Assembly (NCBI RefSeq): GCF_003590855.1
Contig: NZ_QYUP01000115.1
Location: 1-61,959 of the forward strand
Direction of reading: 5' to 3'
Length of the DNA stretch: 61,959 nucleotides
Source: Massilia cavernae
GTDB lineage: Bacteria; Pseudomonadota; Gammaproteobacteria; Burkholderiales; Burkholderiaceae_D
Below are positions 8,318-18,675 of the stretch, piece by piece (position 1 is the stretch's first letter; the number at the start of each line of letters is the position of its first letter). Below the pieces are notes generated by a model. That model did no database searches. It saw only the letters and a list, made by a program, of their open reading frames with translations, and was not told the DNA's origin. The position numbers were made by a program, and so were the translations under genes.

Positions 8318-9085
8318 CTAGTAGAAACTTTGCGACAGCGAACCGAGCAGCAGCTGCCAGCCGTCGACCAGCACGAACAGCATCAGCTTGAAGGGCAGGG
8401 CGATCACGGCGGGCGACATCATCATCATACCCATCGACATCAGCACGCTGGCGACCACCATGTCGATGATCAGGAACGGGATGAAGATGGCAAAGCCGAT
8501 CTGGAACGCGGTCTTCAGCTCGCTGGTGACGAAGGCGGGGATCAATACCCGCAGCGGGATGTCTTCCGGACCCTGCAGCGCGGGCGAACGCGAGATCTTG
8601 ACGAACATGGCGAGGTCCGACTGGCGCGTCTGCTTGACCATGAAGGCCTTCAGCGGCACCACCGCGCGGTCCATCGCTTCGCCCATCTTGATTTCATTGC
8701 GTTGCAGCGGTTCGTAGGCGTCGGTGTAGATCTTGTCGAACACCGGCCCCATCACGAACAGGGTCAGGAACAGCGCCAGCCCCACCAGCACCTGGTTGGG
8801 CGGCGCGCTTTGCGTACCGAGCGCCTGGCGCAGCAGCGACAGCACGATGATGATGCGGGTGAAGCTGGTCATCATCAACAGCGCCGCCGGCAGGAAGGAC
8901 AGCGCCGTCATCAGCAGCAGCGTCTGGACCGGCAGCGAGTACGAGGTGCCGCCTCCCGGCGCCGGGGCGCTGTTGAAGGCCGGGATGCCTTGCGCGAAGG
9001 CGCACAGCGGCAGCGCAAACGCGCCCAGCACCATCAGGTACTTGAGCGCGGTGGCAAAGGTCGGGAGCTGCAGCTTATCTTGCAT
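8318..9085 (-). CDS. fliP: Flagellar export apparatus protein FliP
   Basis: FliP is the core of the FliP5Q4R1 export gate. The 255-aa product starts with a cleavable-type signal ([18 protein letters not shown]). A hydrophobic helix and the highly conserved [19 protein letters not shown] follow at about residues 67-86. The C-terminal half contains [20 protein letters not shown] and [16 protein letters not shown], both family hallmarks. It overlaps the end of fliO by 11 bases, which suggests translational coupling. Confidence 0.96.
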   Translation of the reverse strand: MQDKLQLPTFATALKYLMVLGAFALPLCAFAQGIPAFNSAPAPGGGTSYSLPVQTLLLMTALSFLPAALLMMTSFTRIIIVLSLLRQALGTQSAPPNQVLVGLALFLTLFVMGPVFDKIYTDAYEPLQRNEIKMGEAMDRAVVPLKAFMVKQTRQSDLAMFVKISRSPALQGPEDIPLRVLIPAFVTSELKTAFQIGFAIFIPFLIIDMVVASVLMSMGMMMMSPAVIALPFKLMLFVLVDGWQLLLGSLSQSFY

Positions 9086-9737
9086 TACGTTTGTCTATCG
9101 TCTGTTTGAGCCAGTCGGCGAAGCCGCCGGCCGGCGCTGGGTTCGGGTGCAGAATGGCGGCGTGCTCGGGCCCGTGCTGCTTCGGCATCGTCGCCAGCGC
9201 GTTCACGCGGCCCGGCGAGGCGCCCACCACGATCCATTGGTCCCCCACTTCCACCACCATGATGCGCTCGCGCCCGCCAAGGTTGAGCGCGCCGACCAGG
9301 CGCAGGTTTGCCGGCCCGCCCACCGCTTTCGGTCCGTAGCGCTTCATGAACCAGGCCAGGCCGGCCAGGAGGCCGAGTACCAGCAGCAGCGCGAAGATCG
9401 TCTGGATCAGGTTGCCGGCCGAGGTGCCCACATTCGGCGACTGCATCGGCTGCACCGGACGCGGCGACGCCGCCTGCGGCTGGGCCGGCGGCGACGGAAC
9501 CATCTCGGGAACTTTCGGCATGTCGCCTTCGGCTACGGGCGCTTGGGGCGCACCGTTCACGGCAGGCGCGGCATATCCCGGGTCGGCCGCCGTGGCAGGG
9601 GCCGGCTTCGCAGCCGCAGTTGCCGCGGGAGCGGCGCTTGTTGGATTGGTAATAATTTGGGCGGCAGCAGTGCCGGCGAGCGCCGGCGCGGCCAGGCCGC
9701 ACAGCAGCGCCGCCGCAGTAAGCACGCGCGCCGTCAT
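9075..9737 (-). CDS. fliO: Flagellar biosynthesis protein FliO
   Basis: FliO is a bitopic membrane chaperone for FliP assembly. The 220-aa product has an N-terminal signal-like stretch ([17 protein letters not shown]) and a long Ala/Pro-rich region. One transmembrane helix ([20 protein letters not shown], about residues 111-130) is followed by the conserved cytoplasmic domain with [20 protein letters not shown] and [16 protein letters not shown]. The start overlaps the fliN stop by four bases (ATGA). It is longer than enterobacterial FliO because of the periplasmic linker, which is common in betaproteobacteria. Confidence 0.92.
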   Translation of the reverse strand: MTARVLTAAALLCGLAAPALAGTAAAQIITNPTSAAPAATAAAKPAPATAADPGYAAPAVNGAPQAPVAEGDMPKVPEMVPSPPAQPQAASPRPVQPMQSPNVGTSAGNLIQTIFALLLVLGLLAGLAWFMKRYGPKAVGGPANLRLVGALNLGGRERIMVVEVGDQWIVVGASPGRVNALATMPKQHGPEHAAILHPNPAPAGGFADWLKQTIDKRNAR

Positions 9738-10153
9738 TTGTTGAGTTTTCTGATCCGTTCGGACGGGGTGATGATGTCCGTCAGGCGAATGCCGAACTTG
9801 TCGTTCACGACCACCACCTCGCCCTGGGCGATCAGGCAGCCGTTGACCAGCACGTCCATCGGTTCGCCGGCCAGGCCGTCGAGCTCGACCACCGACCCCT
9901 GTGCCAGTTGCAGCAGGTTCTTGATGGCGATCTTGGTGCGGCCCAGTTCAACCGTCAGCTGGACCGGGATATCGAGGATGAAGTCGATGTCGTTCGGGGT
10001 GTCGGTCCTGGTGCCCTGGTTCGAGAAATCCTTGAACACGGCGGCGGTCGCGGCTTGCTGCTTTTCGAGCGCTTCGGCTTCCGCCTTGGCCTGCTCGGCA
10101 ATCGCGGCGCCCCAATCGTCGTCCATGCTTTGGTCGTCTTGGTTATCGGACAT
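9734..10153 (-). CDS. fliN: Flagellar motor switch protein FliN
   Basis: FliN is part of the C ring and helps switch rotation and dock the export ATPase complex. The C-terminal SpoA domain is clear (about residues 55-135): DIPVQLTVELGRTKIAIKNL, then GSVVELDGLAGEPMDVLVNG and EVVVVNDKFGIRLTDI. The first 50 residues are acidic and Ala-rich. I chose the ATG at 10153 because AGGAG stands 6 bases before it. The upstream in-frame ATG at 10174 has no such site. The product is 139 aa. Confidence 0.95.
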   Translation of the reverse strand: MSDNQDDQSMDDDWGAAIAEQAKAEAEALEKQQAATAAVFKDFSNQGTRTDTPNDIDFILDIPVQLTVELGRTKIAIKNLLQLAQGSVVELDGLAGEPMDVLVNGCLIAQGEVVVVNDKFGIRLTDIITPSERIRKLNK

Positions 10154-10205
10154 GTTGCTCTCCTGTGTTTCCATGCCGGCGGCTCAATCGGCGCCGGATT
10201 TGTTG

Positions 10206-11186
10206 TTACTTGAGGTTCTCTGACGTGGCCAGCAGCTTTTCCACCTTCAGCGCGTATTGGCCGTTCAAGACGCCATAGGTGCATTCCATCACCGGCACGC
10301 CGTCGACGGTAGCTTCGATCGTCTCGGGCACGTTGAGCGGAATGATGTCGCCGACCTTCATGTTCAAGATTTCGTCGAAGGAAGCGCGGCCCGTGCCCAG
10401 GGTCGCTACCAGTTCCACTTCGGCAATCTGGATCTGCTGGGTCATCAGGCGGATCCAGCGCTTGTCCACTTCCAGCGCTTCGCCTTGCAGGCTCGACGTC
10501 AGCGTGTCGCGGATCGGCTCGATCATGGAGTACGGCATGCAGATGTGGATCTGGCCGCTGACCGAACCGAGTTCGACCGTGAAGGTGGTGGACACCACCA
10601 CCTCGTTCGGCGTCGCGATATTCGCGAACTGGGTGTTCATTTCCGAGCGGATGTATTCGAACTCGACCGGGAACACCGGCTCCCACGACTTGGTGTAGGT
10701 CTCGAACACGATATCGAGGATGCGCAGGATGATGCGTTGCTCGGTCTGGGTAAAGTCGCGGCCCTCGACGCGGGTGTGGAAGCGGCCGTCGCCGCCGAAC
10801 AGGTTGTCCACCAGCAGGAACACCAGGCCCGGGTCGAACACGATCAGGCCGGTGCCGCGCAGCGGTTTCATGTGCACCAGGTTGAGGTTGGTCGGCACCA
10901 CCAGGTTACGGATGAATTCGCTGTACTTCGATACCCGCACCGAGCCCACCGACACTTCCGCGCTGCGCCGGATGAAGTTGAACAAGCCCACCCGCAACAG
11001 GCGCGCAAAACGCTCGTTGATGATCTCGAGCGTCGGCATGCGGCCACGGACGATCCGTTCCTGCGTCGCCAGGTTGTAGGTGCGGACCCCGGAAGTCTCT
11101 TCAGGCGCGGCTGCGTCGTCCTGATCGCCGTTGACGCCCTTCAGGAGGGCATCGACTTCTTCCTGGGATAGGAAATTATCGGACAT
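10206..11186 (-). CDS. fliM: Flagellar motor switch protein FliM
   Basis: FliM is the central C-ring protein that binds CheY-P and FliG. The N terminus SDNFLSQEEVDALLKGVNG is the conserved CheY-binding peptide. The middle domain (about residues 45-225) has YNLATQERIVRGRMPTLEII and NFIRRSAEVSVGSV. The C-terminal SpoA domain (about residues 245-315) has VELVATLGTGRASFDEILNM and GDIIPLNVPETIEATVDGVP. At 326 aa it is the normal length. It lies between fliL and fliN. Confidence 0.96.
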   Translation of the reverse strand: MSDNFLSQEEVDALLKGVNGDQDDAAAPEETSGVRTYNLATQERIVRGRMPTLEIINERFARLLRVGLFNFIRRSAEVSVGSVRVSKYSEFIRNLVVPTNLNLVHMKPLRGTGLIVFDPGLVFLLVDNLFGGDGRFHTRVEGRDFTQTEQRIILRILDIVFETYTKSWEPVFPVEFEYIRSEMNTQFANIATPNEVVVSTTFTVELGSVSGQIHICMPYSMIEPIRDTLTSSLQGEALEVDKRWIRLMTQQIQIAEVELVATLGTGRASFDEILNMKVGDIIPLNVPETIEATVDGVPVMECTYGVLNGQYALKVEKLLATSENLK

Positions 11187-11197
11187 GGCTGCTTTGC

Positions 11198-11716
11198 TTA
11201 CTGGATGATGAAACTGGTGTACAGCACGTCGGTGACTTCCTGCGGCTCGCCCTTGTCGACAAACGGCGCATTGATCGAAGCGATCAGTTCGCTTGACAGT
11301 TGCTGCTTGCCCTCCGGGGTCGACAGTTCCGAGGCCTTCTTGGCCGACAGCAGCAGCAGTACGCGGCTCTGGACCTTCGGCATGTTGGCCTTCAGGACCT
11401 CGACCTCTTCCAGGGTCGGCACCTGCAGCGTGAACTGGATCTGCAGGTATTGTTCGCCCTCTTCAGGCTGCAGGTTGACGACGAACTTTTCGATCGGCAC
11501 ATACACCGGCGGCTCGCCCGGCTGGGCTTTCTCTTTTTTCTGCGCGACGTCGGCGCCGCCCTTGGCGCCGAGGGTGAAATACCAGGTCGCGGCGCCGCCG
11601 ACGGCAAGCGTCAGCACGGCCAGGATGATGATCAGGATCAGCTTCTTCGGGGAAGCTTTTGGTGCTGCTGCCGCTTCCGCTTTCGGATCAGCTTTCATTT
11701 TTGCATTCGCTTTCAA
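11198..11716 (-). CDS. fliL: Flagellar basal body-associated protein FliL
   Basis: FliL is a single-pass inner-membrane protein that surrounds the stator. Here it is 172 aa with an Ala/Lys-rich cytoplasmic head, one transmembrane helix (KLILIIILAVLTLAVGGAAT, about residues 25-44) and a periplasmic domain. That domain contains PIEKFVVNLQPEEGEQYLQI and the C-terminal EVTDVLYTSFIIQ. It opens the fliL-M-N-O-P-Q-R part of the block. The gap to fliK (11717-11923) contains a short hairpin at 11805-11823 but no strong terminator. Confidence 0.93.
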   Translation of the reverse strand: MKANAKMKADPKAEAAAAPKASPKKLILIIILAVLTLAVGGAATWYFTLGAKGGADVAQKKEKAQPGEPPVYVPIEKFVVNLQPEEGEQYLQIQFTLQVPTLEEVEVLKANMPKVQSRVLLLLSAKKASELSTPEGKQQLSSELIASINAPFVDKGEPQEVTDVLYTSFIIQ

Positions 11717-11923
11717 GAGACCTCAACCGGCTGAAAATGATTCACGCCGCCATTATGTCATTATCGGGAATAAACGCGCAGGCGAATCGCTTGAATAGAG
11801 GCAATAAGGATGGTCTATCCTTACCTTGTCTCATAGACAGATGCGAATGTTGAAACAAGCGGCGCGCATGCCTTGCGGGGCAGGGCGACGGTCTCGGCCA
11901 TCCGCCTGCCCGCCATCGGACGA

Positions 11924-13216
11924 TCAGGCAAAGATGTCGACCGTGCCCGGCAGCGAGCCGGAGGCCACCGGTCGCGCGACCGGAGCTGCCGCGGCGTCGG
12001 CGCTGCCGCCGTTGCCGTTGCCGGCGAATCGGCCACCCGAACCGGCGCCGCCCGCCTGGCGTTCGCCCTCGGCCTGGCGCTGGTCGTGCGTGCCCGCATC
12101 GACGGTGGCGTTACCCAGCGCGATGCCGCTCTCGTCGAGCATCTCGCGCAGCTTCGGCATCGCGTTTTCCAGCGCCTGGCGCACTTCCAGCTGGCTAGAG
12201 GAGAAGGCCACGCTGGCCTGGTCGTTGGTCACGTTCAGCACCACCTGCACCGGGCCCAGGTCGGGCGGGTTCAGGGTCAGCGTCGCGCTCTGGTCCTTGC
12301 CGGCCACCATCCACACGATCTTCTGGCCGATCTGGTTATCCCAGGCCGGTGTGCCGACCCGCGCCGAGATCTTGTCGGTGGCCACGCCGGCCGCCGCCTG
12401 CGCGATGTTCAGCGATGCCTGCGCCGCAGGGGCGGCCAGCGGCGCTGCCGCCGGCGCCTCCTTCAGCGGCGCCGGTTCGGCGCGCTCGCGCATCAATACG
12501 TTGGCGAACTTGGAAGGCTCGGCCTTCAGTTCGGCCGGCAGTTCGGCGCCGGCTTGCGCGCCGCTGTCGGTGGCCGCTGCCACGCCTTGCGACAGGGCGT
12601 CCTGGCCCTTGGCCGCAGCCGGCTGCTGGTCGCCCAGCGCCAGTTCCGCGCCCTGGATCAACTGGCCGGACAGGTCGGGCTGCACCGCTTCCACATCTTG
12701 CACGATCGCCGCTGCACCGCCGGCCGGCAGCGCCTCGGATGCCAAGGCTTCCTTCGGTACCGCGCCTTGCAGCTGGTTGAAGCTGGCCACCAGCGCGAGC
12801 ATGTCGGTCACCGGCATTTCGCTGGCCCGCGCCGCGGCTTCGGCCGTGGCCTGGCCGGCTGGCTTCTCTTCCGCTGCGGCTGCCTTGCTGTCTTTTGCGC
12901 CGGCGGCGGCTTCCGTGGATTCTCCCGTTTCAGCCCTTTCGGCTGGCTGGCGCGCAGCATCGGCTTGCGCCGGCTTCGATGCTTCCTGCTTTGCCGTCGG
13001 CGCCTTGTCGGCCTGCTTCGCCTGGGCGGCAGGTTTCGCCTGCACTTGAGGCTGCGCCTGCGGGGCGGGAGCGGCCAGGTTCTGGCGTTGGGTCATTTCG
13101 CGCGACAAGGCCTGGCTGAACTGCAGGCCGCTGTTTTCGGACTGCGGCAGCGCGTTCTGGCGCGCCGGCGCCGGGCTGGCGGAAGTGAGTTGGGTCAGTA
13201 GGTTCTGGGTCTGCAT
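11924..13216 (-). CDS. fliK: Flagellar hook-length control protein FliK
   Basis: FliK is a secreted ruler that switches export from hook to filament proteins. The 430-aa product is dominated by an Ala/Gln/Glu/Lys-rich low-complexity N-terminal half. The conserved C-terminal Flg_hook domain (about residues 295-395) includes LTLNPPDLGPVQVVLNVTND and LEVRQALENAMPKLREMLDE. It lies between fliJ and fliL as usual. A second FliK-like gene is found at 21595-22728. The repetitive N-terminal half produces long opposite-strand open frames, which I regard as shadows. Confidence 0.92.
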   Translation of the reverse strand: MQTQNLLTQLTSASPAPARQNALPQSENSGLQFSQALSREMTQRQNLAAPAPQAQPQVQAKPAAQAKQADKAPTAKQEASKPAQADAARQPAERAETGESTEAAAGAKDSKAAAAEEKPAGQATAEAAARASEMPVTDMLALVASFNQLQGAVPKEALASEALPAGGAAAIVQDVEAVQPDLSGQLIQGAELALGDQQPAAAKGQDALSQGVAAATDSGAQAGAELPAELKAEPSKFANVLMRERAEPAPLKEAPAAAPLAAPAAQASLNIAQAAAGVATDKISARVGTPAWDNQIGQKIVWMVAGKDQSATLTLNPPDLGPVQVVLNVTNDQASVAFSSSQLEVRQALENAMPKLREMLDESGIALGNATVDAGTHDQRQAEGERQAGGAGSGGRFAGNGNGGSADAAAAPVARPVASGSLPGTVDIFA

Positions 13217-13241
13217 GGTGCTGGTATGGTTCGTTAGTGGG

Positions 13242-13682
13242 TCAGCGTTTGTAGAACGCCTGCCGTGCTGCGTGTTCGTCCATCGCCTTCTGGTCGCGCT
13301 TGTTCTCGATGCGCAGCGCTTCGGCCGCCGCGCGCTCGTGCAGCGTGCGGTAGGAGAGGCGCTTGCGTTCGGCCGCCTGCCAGCTCAGCTTCTCCGCGTT
13401 GCTCTTGTACTCGGCGTGCTTGATCACTTCGCGCTGGCCGTTGATGGCGTTATCGAGCTTGTCGACGAAGGCGACGAAATTCCGGTATGCCATCGGCGTC
13501 ATGCCCGCCATCTGGCTCTGTTCGAGGCGCTTCGCATAATCGTCGCGGTAGCCGAGCAGCATCTGGAGCTTTTGCTGGGCGTCTTCCACAGCCTTGAGCG
13601 CAGCCCCGAGCCGCTTGGCGCAATCGTCGGTCTCGCGCTGGGCGAGGTCGATCAGGGTGTCGAGGGCTGAGGTTTTGGCCAT
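13242..13682 (-). CDS. fliJ: Flagellar export chaperone / ATPase stalk protein FliJ
   Basis: FliJ is a small coiled-coil protein that inserts in the FliI hexamer and escorts substrates. The 146-aa product is almost entirely predicted helix with heptad-like spacing and many Arg, Lys, Glu and Gln residues. The stretch MTPMAYRNFVAFVDKLDNAI is a family landmark. It follows fliI by 37 bases and precedes fliK by 25 bases, the standard fliI-fliJ-fliK order. Confidence 0.92.
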   Translation of the reverse strand: MAKTSALDTLIDLAQRETDDCAKRLGAALKAVEDAQQKLQMLLGYRDDYAKRLEQSQMAGMTPMAYRNFVAFVDKLDNAINGQREVIKHAEYKSNAEKLSWQAAERKRLSYRTLHERAAAEALRIENKRDQKAMDEHAARQAFYKR

Positions 13683-13719
13683 GATGGGTCAAATTATAGG
13701 TGCCGCCCGCGGCAATCAA

Positions 13720-15117
13720 TCAGCTGAACAGAGAGGTAAGTTGCCCCAAACTCTGCTGCATGCCGGTGTTCTCGCTGATCTCCTGGCACAGGAAGGTTTC
13801 AATCTTGTCATGCAGGGCGATGGCCTGGTCCAGCACCGGGTCGCTGCCGGAGGCATAGGCGCCCACGCTGATCAGGTCGCGCGAACGTTGGTAGCGCGAA
13901 TACAGCTGCTTCAGGTGACGCGCGGCGCGCTGGTGTTCGACCGAGGTAATCGTGTGCATCGCGCGGCTGATCGACTGTTCGATATCGATCGCCGGATAAT
14001 GGCCGGCTTCGGCCAGGTGGCGGTTCAAGACGATGTGGCCGTCCAAAATACCGCGCGCCGCGTCGGCGATCGGGTCCTGCTGGTCGTCGCCCTCGGACAG
14101 CACCGTGTAGAAGGCGGTGATCGAACCGCCGCCCTCCAGGCCGTTGCCGGCCCGTTCCACCAGCACCGGCAGCTTGGCGAACACCGAGGGCGGATAGCCC
14201 TTGGTGGCGGGCGGTTCGCCGATCGCCAGTGCGATCTCGCGCTGCGCCATCGCGTAGCGCGTCAGCGAATCCATGATCAACAGGACGTTCTTGCCCTGGT
14301 CGCGGAAGTGCTCCGCAATGGCGGTGGCGTAGGCCGCACCCTGCAGGCGCATCAGCGGCGGGCTGTCGGCCGGCGCCGCCACCACGGCCGAACGCGCGCG
14401 TCCGTCCGGGCCGAGGATATGTTCGATGAATTCCTTGACCTCGCGTCCCCGTTCGCCGATCAGGCCGACCACGATGACGTCGGCGGTGGTGTAGCGCGCG
14501 ATCATCCCCAGCAGCACCGACTTGCCGACGCCGGTGCCGGCGAACAGGCCGAGGCGCTGGCCGCGGCCGACGGTCAGCATCGCGTTGATGGCGCGTACGC
14601 CGACGTCGAGGGTTTCGGTGATCGGCGCGCGGTCGAGCGGATTGACCGGACGCGCATTGATCGGCGCCACTTCGTCGGTGCCGAGCGGGCCGAGGCCGTC
14701 GAGCGGGCGGCCGGCGCCGTCGACCACGCGGCCCAGCAGCTTGTCGCCGACCGGCAGGTGGCGCGCGCGGTCGCTCGGGCGGCGGCGCGGATGATCGACG
14801 GTGCCCGGGCGCGGCACCGAGGCTTCGACCGGGAACACGCGGGTGCCCGGCACCACGCCTTCGATGTCGCTTTGCGGCATCAGGAACAGGCGCTCGCCTT
14901 CGAAGCCGACCACTTCGGCCTCGATGCGCGCACCCGAGGCTAGCGGGATGGTGCAGGCGCTGCCCACCGCCAGCTTCAGTCCCACGCATTCCATCACCAG
15001 GCCGGCCACGCGCGTGACGCGGCCCGACACCTGCATCGGCTCGACGAAGCCGACCAGCGAGTCGCAGTCGCGCAGGTAGGACTTCCAGCGCGCGGTGTGG
15101 CGGTCGGCGCCGCTCAT
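13720..15117 (-). CDS. fliI: Flagellum-specific export ATPase FliI
   Basis: FliI is the cytoplasmic hexameric ATPase that energises flagellar protein export. The Walker A motif [11 protein letters not shown] lies at about residues 192-202 and the Walker B region [20 protein letters not shown] about 90 residues later, followed by [22 protein letters not shown] chose the ATG at 15117 ([15 protein letters not shown]) because it overlaps the fliH stop as TGATG and matches family length (465 aa). A start at 15168 would add 17 residues without family similarity. Confidence 0.95.
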   Translation of the reverse strand: MSGADRHTARWKSYLRDCDSLVGFVEPMQVSGRVTRVAGLVMECVGLKLAVGSACTIPLASGARIEAEVVGFEGERLFLMPQSDIEGVVPGTRVFPVEASVPRPGTVDHPRRRPSDRARHLPVGDKLLGRVVDGAGRPLDGLGPLGTDEVAPINARPVNPLDRAPITETLDVGVRAINAMLTVGRGQRLGLFAGTGVGKSVLLGMIARYTTADVIVVGLIGERGREVKEFIEHILGPDGRARSAVVAAPADSPPLMRLQGAAYATAIAEHFRDQGKNVLLIMDSLTRYAMAQREIALAIGEPPATKGYPPSVFAKLPVLVERAGNGLEGGGSITAFYTVLSEGDDQQDPIADAARGILDGHIVLNRHLAEAGHYPAIDIEQSISRAMHTITSVEHQRAARHLKQLYSRYQRSRDLISVGAYASGSDPVLDQAIALHDKIETFLCQEISENTGMQQSLGQLTSLFS

Positions 15118-15770
15118 CAGTCCAGCCACTCCACGTTCTTGCCGAGCGAGTGGGACAGGCGGTTCCAACGCGACGCCACCTGGGCGTCGATCTGGTTGCT
15201 GGCGGTGTCGATCTTGCAGCCGCCGCGCGCGATGCGGGCATCCTCGATGACGCGCCAGCCACCCTTGTCGAGTTCTTCGCCGATGGCGTCGCGCACGATG
15301 GACGCATCTTCCGGATTGAGCATCAGGATCGCCGGCTGCTGCAGTACCGGCAAGTATTCGATCGCTTCGCGCACGACAGGGATCACCAGCTCGGGCTTGA
15401 CCTGCAGGGCGGTGCGCATCATGTTCCTGGCCAGGTGCAGCGCCAGTTCCAGCACGTCGCCGGCGATGTTCTCGTCGGCCTGCGACAGCGCGTTGCCGAA
15501 GGTGACGGCGATCGACTGCAGGTGCTCGAGCTGGGCCGCCGCTTCGGCGCGGCCGACCGCCAGCGCATCGGCGTAGCCGGCCGCGTGGCCTTCATCGTAG
15601 CCTTCGGTCCTGGCCTGCTCGCGGATCGCGTTCAGCTCGTCGACGGTGGGCAGGCTGATCGCCGGCACGTCGAGCGGCGCCGGCGCCGCGGTGGGGACAG
15701 GGCGCGGGTCGAAGGAGTTCATCTCCCAGCGCTGGTAAGCCGTCTGCATCTCTTTCGGAATGGTAGCCAT
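15117..15770 (-). CDS. fliH: Flagellar assembly protein FliH
   Basis: FliH is the regulator and peripheral stalk of the export ATPase FliI. The 217-aa product has the Ala/Glu-rich helical middle ([20 protein letters not shown]) with glycine-spaced repeats typical of FliH. It ends in a conserved domain that includes [24 protein letters not shown] sequence (residues [16 protein letters not shown]). Start and stop overlap the neighbouring fliG and fliI genes by one base pair each (TGATG junctions), which indicates tight translational coupling. Confidence 0.93.
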   Translation of the reverse strand: MATIPKEMQTAYQRWEMNSFDPRPVPTAAPAPLDVPAISLPTVDELNAIREQARTEGYDEGHAAGYADALAVGRAEAAAQLEHLQSIAVTFGNALSQADENIAGDVLELALHLARNMMRTALQVKPELVIPVVREAIEYLPVLQQPAILMLNPEDASIVRDAIGEELDKGGWRVIEDARIARGGCKIDTASNQIDAQVASRWNRLSHSLGKNVEWLD

Positions 15771-16765
15771 CAGACGAAGGAATCCTCACCTTTGCCGCCG
15801 AGGACGATCTGACCTTCGTCGGCGAGGCGGCGCACGATCTGCAGGATCTGCTTCTGCTGCGACTCCACCTCGGACAGGCGCACCGGGCCCTTCGACTCCA
15901 GGTCGTCGCGCATCATCTCGCCGGCGCGCTGCGACATGTTGCGGAAGATCTTCTCGCGCAGGTCCTGCGACGCGCCCTTGAGCGCGATGATCAGCATCTC
16001 CGACTGCACTTCGCGCAGCAGCAGCTGGATGCCGCGGTCGTCGATGTCGATGATGTTATCGAACACGAACATCTCGTCCATGATCTTCTGCGCCATGTCG
16101 TTGTCGTAGTTCTTGATGTTGTCCATCACCGAACTTTCCTGCTCGCCGCTCATGAAGTTGAGGATCTCGGCCGCCGCGCGCACGCCGCCCAGCGAGGACT
16201 TCTTGATGTTCTCGTTACCCGACAGGAGCTTGGTCAGCACGTCGTTCAGCTCGCGCAGCGCGGCCGGCTGCACGCCGTCCAGCGTGGCAATGCGCAGCAC
16301 CACGTCGTTGCGCAGGCGGTCGGTGAAGTTCTGCAGGATCTCGCAAGCCTGGTCGCGTTCGAGGTGGACCAGGATGGTGGCGATGATCTGCGGGTGTTCG
16401 TTGCGGATCAGTTCAGACACCGACGACGCATCCATCCACTTCAGGCTTTCGATGCCCGAGGCATCCTTGCCGCCCAGGATACGCGACAGCAGCACGGTGG
16501 CCTTGTCGTCGCCCAGCGCCTTGGTCAGCACCTGGCGGATGTATTCGTCGGAGTCGAGGCCGACGGTCGAATTGAGCTCGGTCTGCGAGCGGAACGAATC
16601 GAGCACCTGCACCACCTGCTCGTGCTGCACGCTCTTCATGGTCGCCATCGCGGCGCCCAGCTTGAGCACTTCGCGCGGACCGAGGAACTTCATCACCTCC
16701 GCGGCTTCCTCCTCGCCGATCGCGAGCATCAGGATGGCTGCCTTGTGGATGCCGTTATCATTCAT
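15770..16765 (-). CDS. fliG: Flagellar motor switch protein FliG
   Basis: FliG links the MS ring to the C ring and contacts the stator. The 331-aa product begins with GIHKAAILMLAIGEEEAAEV, the N-terminal domain that binds FliF. The middle region contains the conserved EHPQIIATILVHLERDQACE. The C-terminal torque domain includes LLREVQSEMLIIALKGASQD and KIFRNMSQRAGEMMRDDLES with the charged residues used for torque. The start overlaps the end of fliF by 8 bases. Confidence 0.96.
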   Translation of the reverse strand: MNDNGIHKAAILMLAIGEEEAAEVMKFLGPREVLKLGAAMATMKSVQHEQVVQVLDSFRSQTELNSTVGLDSDEYIRQVLTKALGDDKATVLLSRILGGKDASGIESLKWMDASSVSELIRNEHPQIIATILVHLERDQACEILQNFTDRLRNDVVLRIATLDGVQPAALRELNDVLTKLLSGNENIKKSSLGGVRAAAEILNFMSGEQESSVMDNIKNYDNDMAQKIMDEMFVFDNIIDIDDRGIQLLLREVQSEMLIIALKGASQDLREKIFRNMSQRAGEMMRDDLESKGPVRLSEVESQQKQILQIVRRLADEGQIVLGGKGEDSFV

Positions 16766-18442
16766 TTGAACCTACCCATGCTTTCACTACGTTTGCCACT
16801 ACCCGTGGATCGTCCTTGGCCAGCGTCTTCGCCATCGCCAGGTTGTCGCGGTAGCCCCGCGCGGTGTGCGAGTCTACTTCTTCCATCTGCACCCTTACTG
16901 CCTCGGCCTGCGCTTGTTCCGCGGTCGGCGGCTCCTGCGGCGCCGGCAGCGGCGGCACGTCGGTGATCTGGTCGAACTTGCGGAACACGGGGCGCAGCAG
17001 GGGACGCAGCAGCCGGAAGTAGAGGAAGCCCAGCACCAGCGCCAGCAGCACGTAGCGGCCGATCTCCTTGGCCAGCGGCAGGTTGGCCGGGTCCTTCCAC
17101 CACTCGAGTTCCGGCTCCGGCGTGGCAGGCTTGTCGACGCCGTCGAACGGCGCGTTGGTCACGTTCAGCGTATCGCCGCGCGCCTGCGAGTAGCCCATTG
17201 CCTCTTTCACCAGGTCGTTAATCTGCGCCACTTCGGCCGCGGTCAGCGCCTTGATGGTGACCTTGCCGGTCTTCGGATCGACGATGCGGCGGTAGTTTAC
17301 CAGCACGCCGACGGTCAGGCGCTTGATGCCGCCCATCGGGCGCTGCTCGTAGCGGACGGTCTTGTCGACTTCGTAATTGGTGGTCGAATCCTTGCGGGTC
17401 GGGCCCGAGGCTGCAGGCGGCTGGCCTGGTGCGCCGGCGCCGCCTTCGATCGGTGCGGTGGCCGCGCCCGGAGGCTGGTTCGACAGCGCGCCCGGCACGC
17501 CGGACGGGTTGGCGCCGCCAGGGCCGTTCGCTTCCGAGACCTGCTGGCTGCGGATGGCCGACGCTTCCGGCGGCGAATTCGGCTTGTAGCTTTCGGCGGC
17601 GGTATCGACCTGGGCGAAATCGATATCGGCGGTCGCCTCGGCGCGAACGTTGCCCTGGCCGACCAGCGGGGTGATCAGCGACTCGACCTGCTTGATGATG
17701 CGCTGCTGGACTTCGGTGACGTACTTCAGCTGGTTCGGATCGAGCTGCTTGGCGCCGCCGGCCGGCTTGCCGTTCTCGGACAGCAGGTTGCCGGCCTGGT
17801 CGACCACGGTGACGTTCGACACCGGCAGTTCAGGCACGCTGGACGCGACCAGGTGGACGATGGCCGATACTTGGGCGACGTCGAGCACGCGGCCCTGCTG
17901 CAGGTTGAGCAGGACGGAAGCGGTAGGGCGCTGCTGCTCGCGCACGAACACGGACGGTTTCGGCAGCGCCAGGTGCACGCGCGCCGAGCCGACGGCGGCC
18001 AGCGACTCGATCGAGCGCGCCAGTTCGCCTTCGAGCGAGCGCTGGTAGTTGACTTGTTCGTGGAACTGGGACACGCCCAGCTTCTGGTTTTCCATCAGCT
18101 CGAAGCCGACGTTGCCGCCTTTCGGCAGGCCCTGCGACGCCAGCTTCAGGCGCGCGTCGTGCACATGCTCGGACGGCACCAGGATCGCGCTGCCGCCCTC
18201 GGAAAACTTGTAGGGATCTGCATCTGGTCGAGCGAAGCCGTGATGGCGCCGCCGTCGCGGTCGGAGAAATTCGAGAACAGCACCTTGTAGTCCGGCTGCT
18301 GGCTCCACATCCAAACGGCCGCCATCAGGGCCAGCACAGACGCCACGCCGAGGCCGATCACGAAATTGCGGCCGAGTGGGGACTGAATGAACGAAGGCTT
18401 GCGTTCGGTGGTGTCGACAAGTTCTTCCGCTGCTGCTGCCAT
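16758..18442 (-). CDS. fliF: Flagellar MS-ring protein FliF, interrupted by a one-base frameshift
   Basis: FliF forms the MS ring in the inner membrane. The N terminus starts at 18442 (MAAAAEELVDTTERKPSF) with a first transmembrane helix (FVIGLGVASVLALMAAVWMW) and KVLFSNFSDRDGGAITASLD. The rest continues in another frame from YKFSEGGSAILVPSEHVHDA to the end, with the second helix around EIGRYVLLALVLGFLYFRLL and the FliG-binding tail. The two parts join at 18213-18214, where a Pro codon (family motif IPYKFxEGGSAI) has only two bases. Adding one base gives a 561-aa protein of normal length. Everything else in the gene is intact, so either a sequencing error or a recent mutation is possible. Confidence 0.93.
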
Positions 18443-18675
18443 ATTGTTATCCGAGGGAGTAAAGGACCAGGCCTGCAAGGACTGGGCTCAGGAAGGATTA
18501 TGCTGGCGCGGCCCGGGAATCAAACGGGTGAAAAGGGGCCGGTTTAGGCCTTTCCTCGGAGGAAAATATGGCGTGCCTGCTGATATTCTGACAGCCTGAC
18601 ATCGCTGTGTACGCACATTGTACGCGCGGCGGGCGCATGAAAACGCCCGGCAATAGTTTATACGGAGAAAACAAC

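Noticed and set aside
11826..13201. Long plus-strand frames opposite fliK
   Set aside because: They arise from the Ala/Gln-rich low-complexity fliK sequence read backwards; no family similarity.
18205..18220. Programmed frameshift in fliF
   Set aside because: There is no slippery heptamer or downstream pseudoknot, and FliF is not known to use frameshifting; a mutation or sequence error is simpler.
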